A stretch of 32,661 nucleotides of DNA from an uncultured Clostridia bacterium (GTDB lineage: Bacteria > Bacillota > Clostridia > Christensenellales > Aristaeellaceae): NCBI GenBank assembly GCA_934643825.1, contig CAKUCW010000030.1:1-32661 (forward strand), written 5' to 3'. The notes under the pieces were generated by a model. The model saw only the letters and a program-made list of their open reading frames with translations, did no database searches and was not told where the DNA came from. The position numbers were made by a program, and so were the translations under genes. This document shows, in pieces, positions 13,875 to 22,520 of the stretch (positions within the stretch are counted from its first letter, which is position 1; each line of letters starts with the position of its first letter).

Positions 13875-15317
13875 ATGGCGAAGAAAAGTCAGCAGGAATT
13901 TGTTCAGCACATCACCCCGCGTGACGTGGATTTCTCCCAGTGGTATACCGACGTTGTGCGTCTGGCGGATCTGATGGATTACACCCCCGTCCGCGGCTGC
14001 ATGGCGATTAAGCCCTACGGCTACGGCATTTGGGAGCTGATTCAGCAGCAGCTCGACGCGGAGTTCAAGCGCACCGGTCATCAGAACGTGTCCATGCCGA
14101 TGCTCATTCCGGAGAGCCTTCTCCTGAAGGAAGCCGACCACGTCGAAGGCTTTGCGCCGGAGGTGGCGTGGGTTACGCAGGGCGGCACGGAGCCGCTGAC
14201 CGAGCGTTTGGCTGTCCGCCCGACGAGCGAAACGATTTTCTGCACGATGTACGCCAAGTGGGTGCAGAGCTGGCGCGATCTGCCGCTCAAATACAACCAG
14301 TGGTGCTCCGTCATGCGCTGGGAAAAGACGACCCGTCCGTTCCTGCGCACCGCCGAGTTCCTCTGGCAGGAGGGTCACACAGTTCACGCGACCGCCGAGG
14401 AAGCGGAAGAAGAGACGATGCAGATGCTGCACGTTTACCGCGATTTCTGCGAGCAGAATCTGGCGATTCCGGTCTACTGCGGTCAGAAGAGCGAGAAGGA
14501 AAAGTTTGCCGGTGCGCGTGCGACGTATTCCGTCGAGGCGATGATGCAGGACGGCAAGGCGCTCCAGAGCGGCACGAGCCACAACTTCGGCACGAATTTC
14601 TCCGAGCCGTTTGAAATCAAGTACCTCGACAAGGACGGCACGCAGAAGTATGCGCATGAAACCAGCTGGGGCGTCAGCACCCGCCTGATCGGCGCTATCA
14701 TCATGACCCATGGCGACGAGCGCGGACTCAAGCTCCCGCCGAAGATTGCGCCGATTCAGGTCGTCGTGGTGCCGGTTGCCGCGCACAAGGAAGGCGTTCT
14801 GGAAGGCGCGAAGGCGGTTGCGGACAAGCTGGCTGCCGCCGGTCTGCGCGTCAAGTTCGACGACCGCGACAACGTGACGCCGGGCTGGAAGTTCAACGAG
14901 TGGGAACTGAAGGGCGTGCCGGTGCGCGTGGAAATCGGTCCGCGTGACCTCGCCGAGGGCAAGGTCATGAGCGTGCGCCGCGATACCTTTGAAAAGGCAC
15001 CGCTGGACATCGAGGGCTTGGAAGGCGAGATCAAGGCGATGCTCGATGCGGTTCAGAACAACATGTTCGAAATCGCCCGCACGTTCCGCGATGAGCATAC
15101 CGCCGACGTTCACAACATGGAAGAACTGGAGAAGCAGGTCAACGGCGGCTACGCCAAGGCGATGTGGTGCGGCGAGCAGACCTGCGAGGACGAAATCAAA
15201 AATCGTTTCGGCGCGTCCTCCCGCTGCATGCCGTTTGACCAGACGCCGATCGGCGAGACCTGCGTCTGCTGCGGCAAGCCTGCCAAGAAGGTCATCTATT
15301 TCGCCAAGGCCTATTGA
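13875..15317 (+). CDS. proS: Prolyl-tRNA synthetase, archaeal/eukaryote type (ProS type 3)
   Basis: Charges tRNA-Pro with proline in the cytoplasm. At 480 residues, with no editing insertion between motifs 2 and 3, it belongs to the shorter archaeal/eukaryotic class and not to the 570-residue bacterial one. Class II marks are visible: LAVRPTSETIF, RWEKTTRPFLRTAEFLWQEGH (motif 2), GTSHNFGTNFSEPFEI and GVSTRLIGAIIMTHGDERGL (motif 3), then the anticodon domain (VPVAAHKEGV) and a C-terminal zinc-type domain with CGEQTC and CVCCGKPAKK. The C-terminal tyrosine (IYFAKAY) is typical of this class. The start follows GTGAGGA. Expression is controlled by the T-box upstream. An INS-less enzyme usually relies on a free-standing editing protein such as ProX; none is in this window. 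Confidence 0.97.
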   Translation: MAKKSQQEFVQHITPRDVDFSQWYTDVVRLADLMDYTPVRGCMAIKPYGYGIWELIQQQLDAEFKRTGHQNVSMPMLIPESLLLKEADHVEGFAPEVAWVTQGGTEPLTERLAVRPTSETIFCTMYAKWVQSWRDLPLKYNQWCSVMRWEKTTRPFLRTAEFLWQEGHTVHATAEEAEEETMQMLHVYRDFCEQNLAIPVYCGQKSEKEKFAGARATYSVEAMMQDGKALQSGTSHNFGTNFSEPFEIKYLDKDGTQKYAHETSWGVSTRLIGAIIMTHGDERGLKLPPKIAPIQVVVVPVAAHKEGVLEGAKAVADKLAAAGLRVKFDDRDNVTPGWKFNEWELKGVPVRVEIGPRDLAEGKVMSVRRDTFEKAPLDIEGLEGEIKAMLDAVQNNMFEIARTFRDEHTADVHNMEELEKQVNGGYAKAMWCGEQTCEDEIKNRFGASSRCMPFDQTPIGETCVCCGKPAKKVIYFAKAY

Positions 15318-15337
15318 TGAATCCATCGGTATAACAC

Positions 15338-15429
15338 AACGGGGCTGTTGCGCAAAAACGTCCTCTCCGGCTCTTTGAGCAAAGCCGCTGCAAAGCGAAG
15401 GAGAGGACGACCGGGCGACAGCCCCGTTT
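15338..15429 (+). terminator. Nested long hairpin after proS
   Basis: Outer arms AACGGGGCTGT and ACAGCCCCGTT (11 bp) enclose inner arms CGTCCTCTCC and GGAGAGGACG (10 bp). A modest TTTC follows, so termination efficiency is uncertain, and the two-storey build resembles the mobile palindromes elsewhere in the window. A further small hairpin GGCTGCC/GGCAGCC (15444-15463) lies just before the next ribosome site. Confidence 0.55.
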
Positions 15430-15485
15430 CAATACCGCAGACAGGCTGCCGACAGGGGCAGCCGGAAGAAGGAGGAGGGCAAAAC

Positions 15486-16016
15486 GTGTTTGACAAACTC
15501 AGAAAGAGCATCGTGGACGCGGTGCAGGAGGGACAGCTCAAGCTGGGCTATCGGAGCGAAACGATCCGGCTGTATTATCCGCTTGCTTCCCTCTGCCTGC
15601 TGACGGAAAAAGAGATGAGCGCGGAAGAGATGACCGCCGCGCTGGAAAAATTTGCCGAGGAGAACGAACGGGAACTGGGCAGAATCGAAGTCAGCCGCAG
15701 GGGAGAACGGTTCTGCCTTGCCGTGCCGCCGCAGGGCGCACAGTGGGTGCATGAGCATACCGATCCGAACGGATTCCTCGCGGATTTCATCCGCACAATC
15801 GGGCGGCATGGCTGCACGATGGAGGAACTGCTGGCGCAGTTTCACAAGCACTCCGACCATGTGCGGGTGGAAGAGCTGCACAACGGCGAGTTTGACTGGC
15901 TCATCGAGTTTGAGGACGGCGAACCGGACGAGTATTGCTACTGCATCGCCGATGAGGGCGGACATTTGACCTATCACCGCTTTACGCGGGAGGATTACGA
16001 GGCATTCGGATTCTGA
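15486..16016 (+). CDS. DUF3877 family protein
   Basis: I recognise the family from the N-terminal motif (LRKSIVDAVQEGQLKLGY followed by RSETIRLYYPLASL), but no function is known. The 176-residue protein has no signal peptide or membrane segment. The N-terminal helix-rich part is followed by an acidic region with FLADFIRTIGRHGCTMEELLAQF and a C-terminal EPDEYCYCIADEGGHLTYHRFTREDYEAFGF. The start is a GTG at 15486, chosen because AAGGAGGAGG sits seven bases upstream and similarity begins there. It is followed after 23 bases by a large membrane-protein gene with its own Shine-Dalgarno and no terminator between, suggesting a shared transcript. Confidence 0.8.
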   Translation: MFDKLRKSIVDAVQEGQLKLGYRSETIRLYYPLASLCLLTEKEMSAEEMTAALEKFAEENERELGRIEVSRRGERFCLAVPPQGAQWVHEHTDPNGFLADFIRTIGRHGCTMEELLAQFHKHSDHVRVEELHNGEFDWLIEFEDGEPDEYCYCIADEGGHLTYHRFTREDYEAFGF

Positions 16017-16039
16017 GAAAAGCGAAGGAGGGGAAGAAT

Positions 16040-17977
16040 GTGAAACGACGGCTTCCGAGGTGGACGGTTTGGCTGGGCGCCGTGCTCTGCGTGGCGGCGT
16101 TGGCGCTAGCGGTGGTTGTGCAGAGCGAGGGGTATCTGACCTATCTGGACGGCGACAAGGCGTCCGAGCTGCTGCTGGCAAAGCGGCAGGCGGATACGCA
16201 CAGCCTCATTCAAATGGACTGGATCTATTCGACCGAGGTGCGCATCGTACAGGTCAACCTGCTCTATGCGCTGGCGTTCCTGTTTACAAGCAGCTTTAAG
16301 TGGGCGCGGATCTTGGGCAACACGGCTGGGCTTGCGTTGGCGATGACGGCGTGTGTCTACCTGTGCCGAAGGCTCAGGCTGTCGTGGGGGCGGGCGCTGA
16401 GCGCGGCGGCGATGATCCCGATGACGGCAAGCGTGCTTTACGGAAATGCCGTTGCCATCGGCGGATATTACATTGCGCATATCGCTTTGTTTTTCTGGAT
16501 GGCGGGCGTATGGGTGTCGGTATGCAGCACGGGCAAGCGCAGGAGCATCGCGACATTCACGCTGCTGAGCTTGGGCGCAGGCTTCCTTTCGGTGCGCTAT
16601 GTGCTGTGCATCCTTTGCCCGATGGTGGTTGTGGCGGCGATGGAGATGATGTTGGCGCCGAACGAGGGACGTGTGCTGCGCGATTACGGCATGCGGCAGG
16701 GCAAGGTTACGGCTGTGGGCTTAATCGCCTGTCTGATCGGCTATGCGGCGAGTGAAGTGGTGCTGCCGCGGCTTTTCCTGAGCGGCGTGGGCTCGGCTTC
16801 GACGTTTGCGTTTAACCCGCTCGACGGCGAAGCGATGGCGCATGCGCTGCTGACGGCGTTCGCGGATTTCCTGAGGCTGCTCGGCTGGCACTCGGAAGCG
16901 GCGCTGTTTTCTCCGGCGGGCATCATCAACCTGAGCATCGTGGGCGTGCTTGCGCTGGGCGGGATGATGGCGCATCGCGTCTATCCCGCGCTCGATGACC
17001 GGGACGATGCCCAACGCATGCAGAAGCGCATGATGGAGCTGGCGTATGTGTCGATAGCGGTCAACCTGTTCTGCTTCGTGTTTTTGAAGGGAACCTATCT
17101 GGATCGTTACCTGATTCCGGCGGTCATTGCGCTTGTTCCGGCAACTGCCGTTCTGCTCAAAAGGGAGAAGAACGCACGCCTGCGCGGTATGTTCATGCTG
17201 CTGCTGTGCGTGCAGCTGGGCGGCGGGTCTGCCCTTCTTCTCAAGGATACCCTCGCGGCAGAGCCCGGTGCGCAGGCGCGTGGCGCGGACATGATGGATG
17301 CGATGGCGTATCTGGAAGAGAATGGCTATACGCATGGATACGGCACGTTCTGGAATGTCCGGGTGATGCAGGAGCGGACGCAGAACGAGCTGACGTTTAC
17401 GGGCGTTGTGCCTGCTCAGACGGAGGAGGGCGCGGTTTCTCCGGTTTCGCTGGACATGATCCGCTGGCTGGAACCGGATGGTTACTCGGCTATGGATGTC
17501 TGCGAGGGAAAGACGTTTCTCATCCTGACGCAGGAAGAAAAGCGCGAGATGGCGCCGTGGGCGGCTGCAATCGGCACATCGCCGTGCTATGAAAACGATA
17601 CGTTTGCCATTTATGGCTTTGCGTCGTCGCAAAGCTTTGTGAACAACGCGCTCTGGGGAAAGATGAAGCTGGAGAATGCGGCGTTTGAGGACGGCGCTTA
17701 TCATCTGGAAGCGGACGCCCGCCTGCGTGTGCCGACCTCTTGGAGGGAAAAGGGAAAATACACGATGTCCCTGACTTGCGAAGGCGTGCCGAACGGCGGC
17801 GTCATACAGGCATATACCGGGCGCGATTTCCATGTGCTGGCAGAAACACCGCTGATCGAGGGCGAAAACAGCCTGAGCTTTACGCTGGATCACGACGACA
17901 AGTATTTCATGCTGCTCATCCGCGGCGGTGAAATCGGCGGGCTGACGATCAGGAATCTGGAATTGGAAAAAGAGTAA
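16040..17977 (+). CDS. Polytopic membrane protein, GT-C glycosyltransferase-like, with C-terminal soluble domain
   Basis: The 645-residue protein has an N-terminal membrane helix (about 9-27), an outer loop YLDGDKASELLLAKRQ, and roughly ten further hydrophobic segments up to about residue 390. The acidic LDGD directly after the first helix, followed by a long helical loop (WIYSTEVR), is the position of the catalytic acidic residues in GT-C enzymes that use polyprenyl-phosphate sugars; family membership is inference. Beyond the membrane part lies a nucleotide-sugar-independent soluble region (YGTFWNVRVMQ) and, from about 540, a beta-rich domain (YHLEADARLRVPTSW to IRNLELEKE) that could bind carbohydrate. 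The start is a GTG after GGAGGGG; the adjacent ATG is out of frame. A shorter paralogue lies at 20892-22505 beyond feoB. Glycan partner unknown. Confidence 0.75.
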   Translation: MKRRLPRWTVWLGAVLCVAALALAVVVQSEGYLTYLDGDKASELLLAKRQADTHSLIQMDWIYSTEVRIVQVNLLYALAFLFTSSFKWARILGNTAGLALAMTACVYLCRRLRLSWGRALSAAAMIPMTASVLYGNAVAIGGYYIAHIALFFWMAGVWVSVCSTGKRRSIATFTLLSLGAGFLSVRYVLCILCPMVVVAAMEMMLAPNEGRVLRDYGMRQGKVTAVGLIACLIGYAASEVVLPRLFLSGVGSASTFAFNPLDGEAMAHALLTAFADFLRLLGWHSEAALFSPAGIINLSIVGVLALGGMMAHRVYPALDDRDDAQRMQKRMMELAYVSIAVNLFCFVFLKGTYLDRYLIPAVIALVPATAVLLKREKNARLRGMFMLLLCVQLGGGSALLLKDTLAAEPGAQARGADMMDAMAYLEENGYTHGYGTFWNVRVMQERTQNELTFTGVVPAQTEEGAVSPVSLDMIRWLEPDGYSAMDVCEGKTFLILTQEEKREMAPWAAAIGTSPCYENDTFAIYGFASSQSFVNNALWGKMKLENAAFEDGAYHLEADARLRVPTSWREKGKYTMSLTCEGVPNGGVIQAYTGRDFHVLAETPLIEGENSLSFTLDHDDKYFMLLIRGGEIGGLTIRNLELEKE

Positions 17978-18043
17978 AACGGGAACGCATGCCATCCGGA
18001 AGGCGGCGCTGCGCTGAAAAAGCGCGGACACAGAAAACAAACA

Positions 18044-18244
18044 AAGGGCTATCAAGCTAACAACATCGATATTTCAAGAATAAAATCAAGTATTTGCGCC
18101 CGAAGGTTTCCAAAGGGCGATGCGCCAAACGGGCGCCGTAAACGCTCGGAAAGCCCTTTGGTGGGGCGATGGGGCAAAGCCCCATATCCACAAATGCTTA
18201 GATACTTGTTTCTTGAAATGTTCGGTTTAAGCTTGATAGCCCTT
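18044..18244 (+). repeat. Palindromic element A, copy 2 (201 bp)
   Basis: Perfect 15-base terminal inverted repeats AAGGGCTATCAAGCT and AGCTTGATAGCCCTT. Its interior matches the copy at 1421-1585, apart from a 26-27-base segment (around TGCGCCAAACGGGCGCCGTA) present only here. It lies between the convergent ends of the GT-C-like gene and feoB, and T-rich sequence follows on both strands, so it may serve as a two-way terminator. 17978-18043 and 18245-18355 around it hold nothing firm, apart from a doubtful short frame on the minus strand. Confidence 0.75.
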
Positions 18245-18355
18245 CTTCATTTCATCGGGAAGCTGCGCGAAATCGTCCGCGTGAGCAAGGCTCTTGTGTT
18301 TGGCAGACCGCGCCGGACGATGATGCTTCAAATGAGATTGCCCCGAATCGACAGG

Positions 18356-20698
18356 TTACAGGATCACACCGATCAGGTGAACGACAAACGCGGCAACCCA
18401 CGCGATGGCGCATTGATAGAGAACGACACCGATTGCCCAACGCGTGCCCAGCTCGCGACGAATGGAAGCGACGGCAGCGATGCACGGCGTATAGAGCAGG
18501 GAGAACACCAGCAGCGACAGGGCGGCAAGCGGCGTCAGCGTGGAAAGAAGATCTGCCGTGCTGCCAAAGAGAATGGTCAGCGTGGAAACGACGCTCTCCT
18601 TTGCCATGAAGCCGGTCAGCAGGGCGGTGGATACGCGCCAGTCGCCAAAGCCGAGCGGACGGAACAGCGGCGCAATGAAGCCCGCCATCAGCGCGAGCAG
18701 GCTGTCCTTGGAATCGGTGACGACATTCAGGCGGAGATCAAACGTTTGCAGGAACCAAACGACGATGGTTGCGGCAAAGATGACCGTAAAGGCACGCTGG
18801 AGGAAGTCCTTCGATTTTTCCCAGAGCAGCTGGCAGACATTCTTTGCGCCCGGCATGCGGTAATTCGGCAGTTCCATGACGAAGGGAACCGGTTCGCCGG
18901 AGAAGATGGTTTTGCGCATCAGCAGGGCGTGGAGAATGCCCATCAGAATGCCCAGCAGATAAAGCCCGGCCATGACCCACATGGCATGCTTCGGGAAGAA
19001 CACGGCGCTGAAAAACGCGTAAATCGGAAGCTTTGCCGAGCAGCTCATGAACGGGGTGAGCAGAATGGTCATCTTGCGGTCGCGCTCGGAGGGCAGGGTG
19101 CGGGTCGCCATGACGCCCGGAACGGTGCAGCCAAAGCCGATGAGCATCGGAACGATGCTTCTGCCGGAAAGACCGATGCGGCGAAGGGGTTTATCCATGA
19201 CAAACGCCACACGCGCCATGTAGCCGCTGTCCTCAAGCATGGAGAGGAAGAAGAACAGGGTCACGATAAACGGCAGGAAGCTCAGCACGCTGCCCACGCC
19301 GGTGAATATGCCGTCGATGATCAGCGAGCGCAATACGCCGGAGTAGCCGGCAGAAACCAGCAGATGATCGACAAGCTCCGTCAGCGCACCGATGCCCTGC
19401 TCCAACAGGTCGGACAGGAAACTGCCGATGACGTTGAAGGTCAGGAAGAAGACGGAGAGCATGATGAGAATGAACATTGGAATCGCGGTATGCTTTCCGG
19501 TCAGCAGGCGGTCTGCCTTGACGCTGCGCTCATGCTCGCGGCTCTCATGCGGTCGGGTGACGGTCGCGTCGCAGACCTTTTCGATGAAGGAAAAGCGCAT
19601 GTCCGCGATGGCGGCGGCACGATCCAGCCCGCGCTCCTGCTCCATCTGGACGATGATATGCTCGAGCATATCCTTTTCGTTTTCCGAGAGATTCAGCTGG
19701 CTGAGAATGAGCTGGTCGCCTTCCGCCAGCTTGCTGGCGGCAAAGCGGACGGGGATGCCTGCGGCTTCTGCGTGATCCTCGATGAGGTGCATGATGCCGT
19801 GCAGACAGCGGTGAACAGCCGCCTGCGTACCTTCGGGGTCGCAGAAATCCGGTCTGCCGGGGCGCTCCTGATAACGGGCGACATGCAGCGCATGGGAAAC
19901 GAGTTCGTCGATACCTTCGTTCTTGGCGGCGGAAATCGGAACAACCGGGATGCCGAGCATGGCTTCCATTTCGTTGACGCGGACCGAACCGCCGTTCTCG
20001 CGCACTTCATCCATCATGTTCAGCGCCAGAACCATGGGCACATCCAGCTCCATGAGCTGCATGGTCAGGTAGAGGTTGCGCTCGATGTTGGAGGCGTCGA
20101 TGATGTTGATGATGCCGCAGGGCTTATCCTCCAGAATAAAGCGGCGGGTGACGATCTCCTCGCTGGTATAGGGGGACATGGAGTAGATACCGGGCAGGTC
20201 GGTGACGAGCGTATCGTCATGACCACGAATCGCGCCGTCCTTCCTGTCCACGGTCACGCCGGGGAAATTGCCGACGTGCTGGTTGGAGCCGGTGAGCTGG
20301 TTGAAGAGGGTCGTCTTGCCGCAATTCTGGTTGCCGGCAAGGGCAAAGGTGAGGGTGGTTCCCTCGGGAAGAGGATGTTCGCCTGCTTTGACATGGTAGC
20401 GTCCGCCCTCGCCCAAACCGGGATGCTCCACGGGCGTATGCGGCGTCGGGCAGGCGGGTTCGCCTTTTACGGTGCAGGGATTGCTGATTTCAATCCGCTT
20501 CGCGTCGTCCACGCGCAATGTCAGCTCATAGCTGTGGATGCGGAATTCGATGGGGTCGCCCATCGGGGCGAACTTGACGAGCGTAATTTGTGCGCCGGGG
20601 ATGACACCCATATCCAGAAAATGCTGTCTGAGGGAGCCTTCGCCGCCGACGGTATGGATGACGGCACTCTGACCGGGTTTAAGAGAATCCAGAGTCAT
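18356..20698 (-). CDS. feoB: Ferrous iron transporter, FeoA-FeoB fusion
   Basis: FeoB imports Fe(II) through the cytoplasmic membrane under control of a GTPase domain. The 780-residue product starts with an SH3-like FeoA domain (about 1-75: LDSLKPGQSAVIHTVGGEG and FLDMGVIPGAQITLVKFAP), normally a separate protein. A 40-residue linker with cysteines and histidines follows, then the G domain: GNQNCGKTTLFNQLTGSNQ (G1, near 122), PGVTVD (G2), DLPGIYSM (G3), NMMD (G4), SAAKNEG (G5). The membrane part has the Gate motifs (GFGCTVPGVMATRTL, SCSAKLPIY) and ends VVHLIGVIL. The ATG at 20698 is preferred over a TTG one codon upstream, with GGGAGGA in front. No feoC follows. It is the only minus-strand gene here and diverges from the second GT-C-like gene. 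Confidence 0.96.
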   Translation of the reverse strand: MTLDSLKPGQSAVIHTVGGEGSLRQHFLDMGVIPGAQITLVKFAPMGDPIEFRIHSYELTLRVDDAKRIEISNPCTVKGEPACPTPHTPVEHPGLGEGGRYHVKAGEHPLPEGTTLTFALAGNQNCGKTTLFNQLTGSNQHVGNFPGVTVDRKDGAIRGHDDTLVTDLPGIYSMSPYTSEEIVTRRFILEDKPCGIINIIDASNIERNLYLTMQLMELDVPMVLALNMMDEVRENGGSVRVNEMEAMLGIPVVPISAAKNEGIDELVSHALHVARYQERPGRPDFCDPEGTQAAVHRCLHGIMHLIEDHAEAAGIPVRFAASKLAEGDQLILSQLNLSENEKDMLEHIIVQMEQERGLDRAAAIADMRFSFIEKVCDATVTRPHESREHERSVKADRLLTGKHTAIPMFILIMLSVFFLTFNVIGSFLSDLLEQGIGALTELVDHLLVSAGYSGVLRSLIIDGIFTGVGSVLSFLPFIVTLFFFLSMLEDSGYMARVAFVMDKPLRRIGLSGRSIVPMLIGFGCTVPGVMATRTLPSERDRKMTILLTPFMSCSAKLPIYAFFSAVFFPKHAMWVMAGLYLLGILMGILHALLMRKTIFSGEPVPFVMELPNYRMPGAKNVCQLLWEKSKDFLQRAFTVIFAATIVVWFLQTFDLRLNVVTDSKDSLLALMAGFIAPLFRPLGFGDWRVSTALLTGFMAKESVVSTLTILFGSTADLLSTLTPLAALSLLVFSLLYTPCIAAVASIRRELGTRWAIGVVLYQCAIAWVAAFVVHLIGVIL

Positions 20699-20734
20699 CA
20701 AATGATTCCTCCCATTTCATATTGAGAATCAAAA

Positions 20735-20750
20735 GTTTGTGAATACAAAC
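20735..20750. promoter_or_regulatory. Dyad in the feoB leader
   Basis: GTTTGT-gaat-ACAAAC is a perfect 6-base dyad between the feoB promoter and start codon, followed toward the gene by TTGA-gaa-TCAA (20722-20732). It could be an operator for an iron-responsive repressor or an mRNA hairpin. It does not match a Fur box well. Confidence 0.35.
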
Positions 20751-20785
20751 AATCTCCGGTGAACTGCAGGAAATTGTCCTCGCAC

Positions 20786-20814
20786 AGTGTAATGGTTTGA
20801 GCGGCGTTTGTAAA
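20786..20814 (-). promoter_or_regulatory. feoB promoter
   Basis: On the minus strand TTTACA (20814-20809), 17 bp, TACACT (20791-20786). It stands back to back with the promoter of the divergent gene, the two -35 boxes being 15 bp apart. Confidence 0.7.
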
Positions 20815-20829
20815 GAGGAAAGAGCGGAT

Positions 20830-20858
20830 TTGACAGCATTTTTTGACGATGATATAAT
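20830..20858 (+). promoter_or_regulatory. Consensus promoter of the second GT-C-like gene
   Basis: TTGACA (20830-20835), 17 bp, TATAAT (20853-20858), perfect hexamers, 33 bases before the start codon. Confidence 0.92.
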
Positions 20859-20891
20859 GAAACGACAGAAACGGAAAAACGGAGGAAAACC

Positions 20892-22505
20892 ATGAGGCAC
20901 AGGAAGCTTGAAGGCATCGGGGCGGCGGCGCTGTTTCTGCTGTGCGCGGCGATGACCGCAGGGTATCTGATTGCGGGATACGGCGCCTATCTGGATGCGG
21001 ACATGGCTTCCGAGCTGGCGCTTGCCCGCCACCTTGCGGACGAGGGGACGCTGATTTCCTCCACATGGCTGTATTCGACGGAGGTTCGCGTGTTATCCAC
21101 GCAGCTCGTCTTTACGCCGCTGATGGCGCTGTTTGGCGGAAGCTGGCGCATGGTGCGAACGGTCGGCTGCCTGATTTTGCAGGCGATGCTGGCGGCAAGC
21201 GCTTATTTCTGCGGCAGATCGCTGGGCGCGAAGAAGAGCTGGGCGCTCGCCTTTGCGGGGCTGAGCATCAGCGCATGCTCGGTGGTATACAGCCAGATGA
21301 TCCTCATCGGGGCGTATTATGTGCCGCATGCCGTGCTGACCAATCTATGTGTGGGCATGGCGGCGCAGATCATGCGGATGAAGAAAGGCGGACGGCGGAC
21401 GGGCGTTTTTGCGGGGCTGACGGTTCTGGGCGCACTGATGGGTGCGTCGTCCATTCGATACCTGTTCTGCGCGACGATCCCGATGGCGGCGGCAGGTGTC
21501 TGGGCGTATCTCTTCCCGCGGGAAGAGCTTGCGCCGAGGACGGGCAAACAGAAGAAGGAAGCCGCGCTGGTCGTTTTTGTCTGCGCGGTCAGCATGCTGG
21601 GCTTTGCCGTCGGGCAGAAGATACTGGGACGGATCTGCGCATATGACGCGGCGCGGTACGGCGGCGTTCGGCTTGAAGCCTTCACATCGGCAGACATGCC
21701 GCAGCTGATTCAGCAATCGCTGGGCGGTTTGGCGCGGCTGATGGGCTATTCCGAGCATAGCATTCTGCTTTCCGTGCATGGGCTGGTCAGCGTGGGCGCA
21801 CTGCTGCTGCCCGCGGCGGCGGCGATTCTGCTCGCCCGCACGCTCAAAAGGGCGAAGCGGGAAGAAAACGCGGTTCTGCGTTTTGGCGCACTGACCTTAG
21901 CGATGAGCGCGGTCATGACGGCGCTGTCGTTCGTTTTGCTGGAAAATCTGTACATCAACCGATACTGGATTCCGCTGATGACGCTGGGGGCGCCGGTGAT
22001 GGCCGCGTGCCTGAGCGGGGAAGAAAATGCGCCGCTGAGAAGAATGTGCGCCGCGCTGTTTGTCGGCGTGGTGGTGATTTCCTCGGCGATGCAGATCAAA
22101 AGCACAATGGATTCGCCGCAGATTACACAGAGGGACTATGCGCGGGCGAAGTATCTGGAAGACAGCGGCATGACATTCGGATACGCGACATTCTGGAATG
22201 CGAATGTAGTGACGGAACTGACGAACGGCGGGGTTGAGGTCGTTTCCGTTTCCATTGACGACAACGAACGGGGACAGGGCGTGCCGCATACCGGGCAATG
22301 GCTGGAAAAAACGGAGAATATCGGGATGAATTGCCCGGGGGAATCCGTCTTCATGATATTGGATCAGCAGGAAGCGCAGAGGCTGGCGGACTTCCTTGCG
22401 CTCAGCAGCGCGGAAAAGACCTATGAGGATGACAGCCTGAGCATATACCGCATCGAAAGCCAGCGGGCATTTTTTGACGCGGCGGACAAGCTGGATACGC
22501 CGTAA
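20892..22505 (+). CDS. Polytopic membrane protein, GT-C-like paralogue
   Basis: The 537-residue protein has about ten hydrophobic segments from residue 8 to about 400. It is a clear relative of the protein at 16040-17977: both carry YLDxDxASELxLAxxxAD then WxYSTEVR after the first helix, and a FGYATFWNxxV-type stretch after the last one. The acidic LDAD at the first outer loop is where GT-C glycosyltransferases hold their catalytic residues. Compared with the paralogue it lacks the C-terminal 100-residue beta-rich domain and ends shortly after the soluble VFMILDQQEAQRLADFLAL part. Strong consensus promoter and GGAGG ribosome site. Downstream by 15 bases is the DUF1836 regulator-like gene, in the same operon. 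Transfer of a polyprenyl-linked sugar is a hypothesis only. Confidence 0.78.
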   Translation: MRHRKLEGIGAAALFLLCAAMTAGYLIAGYGAYLDADMASELALARHLADEGTLISSTWLYSTEVRVLSTQLVFTPLMALFGGSWRMVRTVGCLILQAMLAASAYFCGRSLGAKKSWALAFAGLSISACSVVYSQMILIGAYYVPHAVLTNLCVGMAAQIMRMKKGGRRTGVFAGLTVLGALMGASSIRYLFCATIPMAAAGVWAYLFPREELAPRTGKQKKEAALVVFVCAVSMLGFAVGQKILGRICAYDAARYGGVRLEAFTSADMPQLIQQSLGGLARLMGYSEHSILLSVHGLVSVGALLLPAAAAILLARTLKRAKREENAVLRFGALTLAMSAVMTALSFVLLENLYINRYWIPLMTLGAPVMAACLSGEENAPLRRMCAALFVGVVVISSAMQIKSTMDSPQITQRDYARAKYLEDSGMTFGYATFWNANVVTELTNGGVEVVSVSIDDNERGQGVPHTGQWLEKTENIGMNCPGESVFMILDQQEAQRLADFLALSSAEKTYEDDSLSIYRIESQRAFFDAADKLDTP

Positions 22506-22520
22506 GGCAAAGGAGCGAAC

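Noticed and set aside
18158..20725. 855-residue plus-strand frame opposite feoB, starting in element A
   Set aside because: FeoB motifs on the minus strand are complete; the opposite frame gives low-complexity Arg/His/Gln-rich sequence. Its MVGRWGKAPYP start is part of the palindrome.
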